24,915 bases of DNA. Source: Polyrhizophydium stewartii (lineage: Eukaryota > Chytridiomycota > Chytridiomycetes > Rhizophydiales). Every line of letters starts with the position of its first letter. Positions within the stretch are counted from its first letter, which is position 1. Shown here in pieces: positions 24,573 to 24,915 of this stretch. Below the pieces are notes generated by a model. The model had not been told where the DNA came from, searched no databases, and saw only the letters and a program-made list of their open reading frames with translations. Both the position numbers and the translations under genes were made by a program. Location of the stretch: positions 1 through 24,915 of the forward strand of contig JADGIZ010000118.1 of the NCBI GenBank assembly GCA_027604665.1, given 5' to 3'.

Positions 24573-24688
24573 AACGCCGCCCGTGTGCGTGTGTGCGTTT
24601 GTGCGTGTGTCCCTGCGTCGCAATGAAGCCGCCTTGGGACCAGAAACAGGTGCCCCTTGCCCTTTCCCGCACACAGCAAATCGTGAAT
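24573..24688 (+). other. Short intergenic region between ERG7 and the next gene
   Basis: This 116-bp stretch has GTGTGCGTGTGTGCG-type repeats just after the ERG7 stop and a pyrimidine-rich segment before the next ATG. It must contain the ERG7 3' end and the next promoter. No specific element was recognised. Confidence 0.4.
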
Positions 24689-24731
24689 ATGTCGAGCATT
24701 GCGGAGCTCTTGCAGAACACGCTCTCGCCCA
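24689..24731 (+). CDS. First exon of a downstream gene, possibly an importin-beta/karyopherin (3' part outside window)
   Basis: The ATG at 24689 opens MSSIAELLQNTLSP, and a donor GTAAGA follows at 24732 in phase 1. The presumed intron runs at least to the end of the window, where a GCTGACC branch-like element (about 24899-24905) is followed by pyrimidines, so the acceptor should lie just beyond 24915. A short helix ending in LSP before a first intron resembles the start of karyopherins such as Kap95 (LLENSILSPD). Fourteen residues are too few to prove this. Confidence 0.45.
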
Positions 24732-24915
24732 GTAAGACCCGCCTTCCGTGCCCGCCGAGGCCGGGGCGTGCGCGCGCATGCACCGCCCGCGCTGCGCGCC
24801 CACGCCCGCGCGCTGCACGCCGCGCTCCGGCTGCCGGGCGTCGCCGCAGCCCGCCCACGCCCGCCGGCCGCCAGGCGCTCTTGCACGATCGGACGAGCGC
24901 TGACCGTCCCCGCCC

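Overview
The window is a gene-dense, GC-rich, intron-rich eukaryotic nuclear segment, most likely from a fungus. I read about 54 complete introns, mostly 45-170 bp. They share GTGCG/GTGAG-type donors, and many have a CTGAC-like branch point shortly before a CAG acceptor. Three things point to a zoosporic (chytrid-type) fungus. One gene is a lanosterol-type oxidosqualene cyclase. Another is a GPAT3/4-type acyltransferase. The third is a very long Sfi1-type centrin-binding protein, as expected in a lineage that keeps centrioles. The placement is an inference; a basidiomycete or another opisthokont cannot be excluded from the sequence alone.

Layout, left to right. 2-1348 (+): the 3' part of a Pro/Gln/His-rich low-complexity protein whose gene starts upstream of the window. 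1349-1976: a pyrimidine-rich convergent intergenic stretch. 4008-1977 (-): a BSD-domain protein in 4 exons. 4989-4033 (-): the PDZ-domain proteasome assembly chaperone PSMD9/Nas2 in 5 exons, ending only 24 nt before the BSD start codon. 4990-5108: a 119-bp divergent intergenic stretch that must hold two promoters. 5109-6821 (+): a monoacylglycerol-lipase-like alpha/beta hydrolase in 7 exons. 6990-14305 (+): the giant Sfi1-like protein in 12 exons, about 2,169 aa. 14385-17976 (+): the replicative helicase subunit MCM6 in 12 exons. 18301-21306 (+): a membrane glycerol-3-phosphate acyltransferase of the GPAT3/4 type with a long coiled-coil tail, in 9 exons. 21493-24572 (+): lanosterol synthase ERG7 in 12 exons. 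24689 onward (+): the first exon of another gene, possibly a karyopherin, whose first intron runs off the window.

All exon models were built by hand. I matched reading phase across GT-AG (one GC-AG) junctions and checked continuity with remembered family motifs. Each multi-exon model gives an uninterrupted frame whose length is a multiple of three. No RNA gene, transposon, CRISPR array or bacterial-type operon was seen. The genes are housekeeping functions (proteasome assembly, lipid turnover and synthesis, spindle pole/centriole structure, DNA replication, sterol synthesis) and do not form an obvious single pathway. The most unusual items are the roughly 45-repeat Sfi1 protein, the 24-nt PSMD9/BSD gap with an in-frame fusion splice option, and the GC-AG intron in ERG7.
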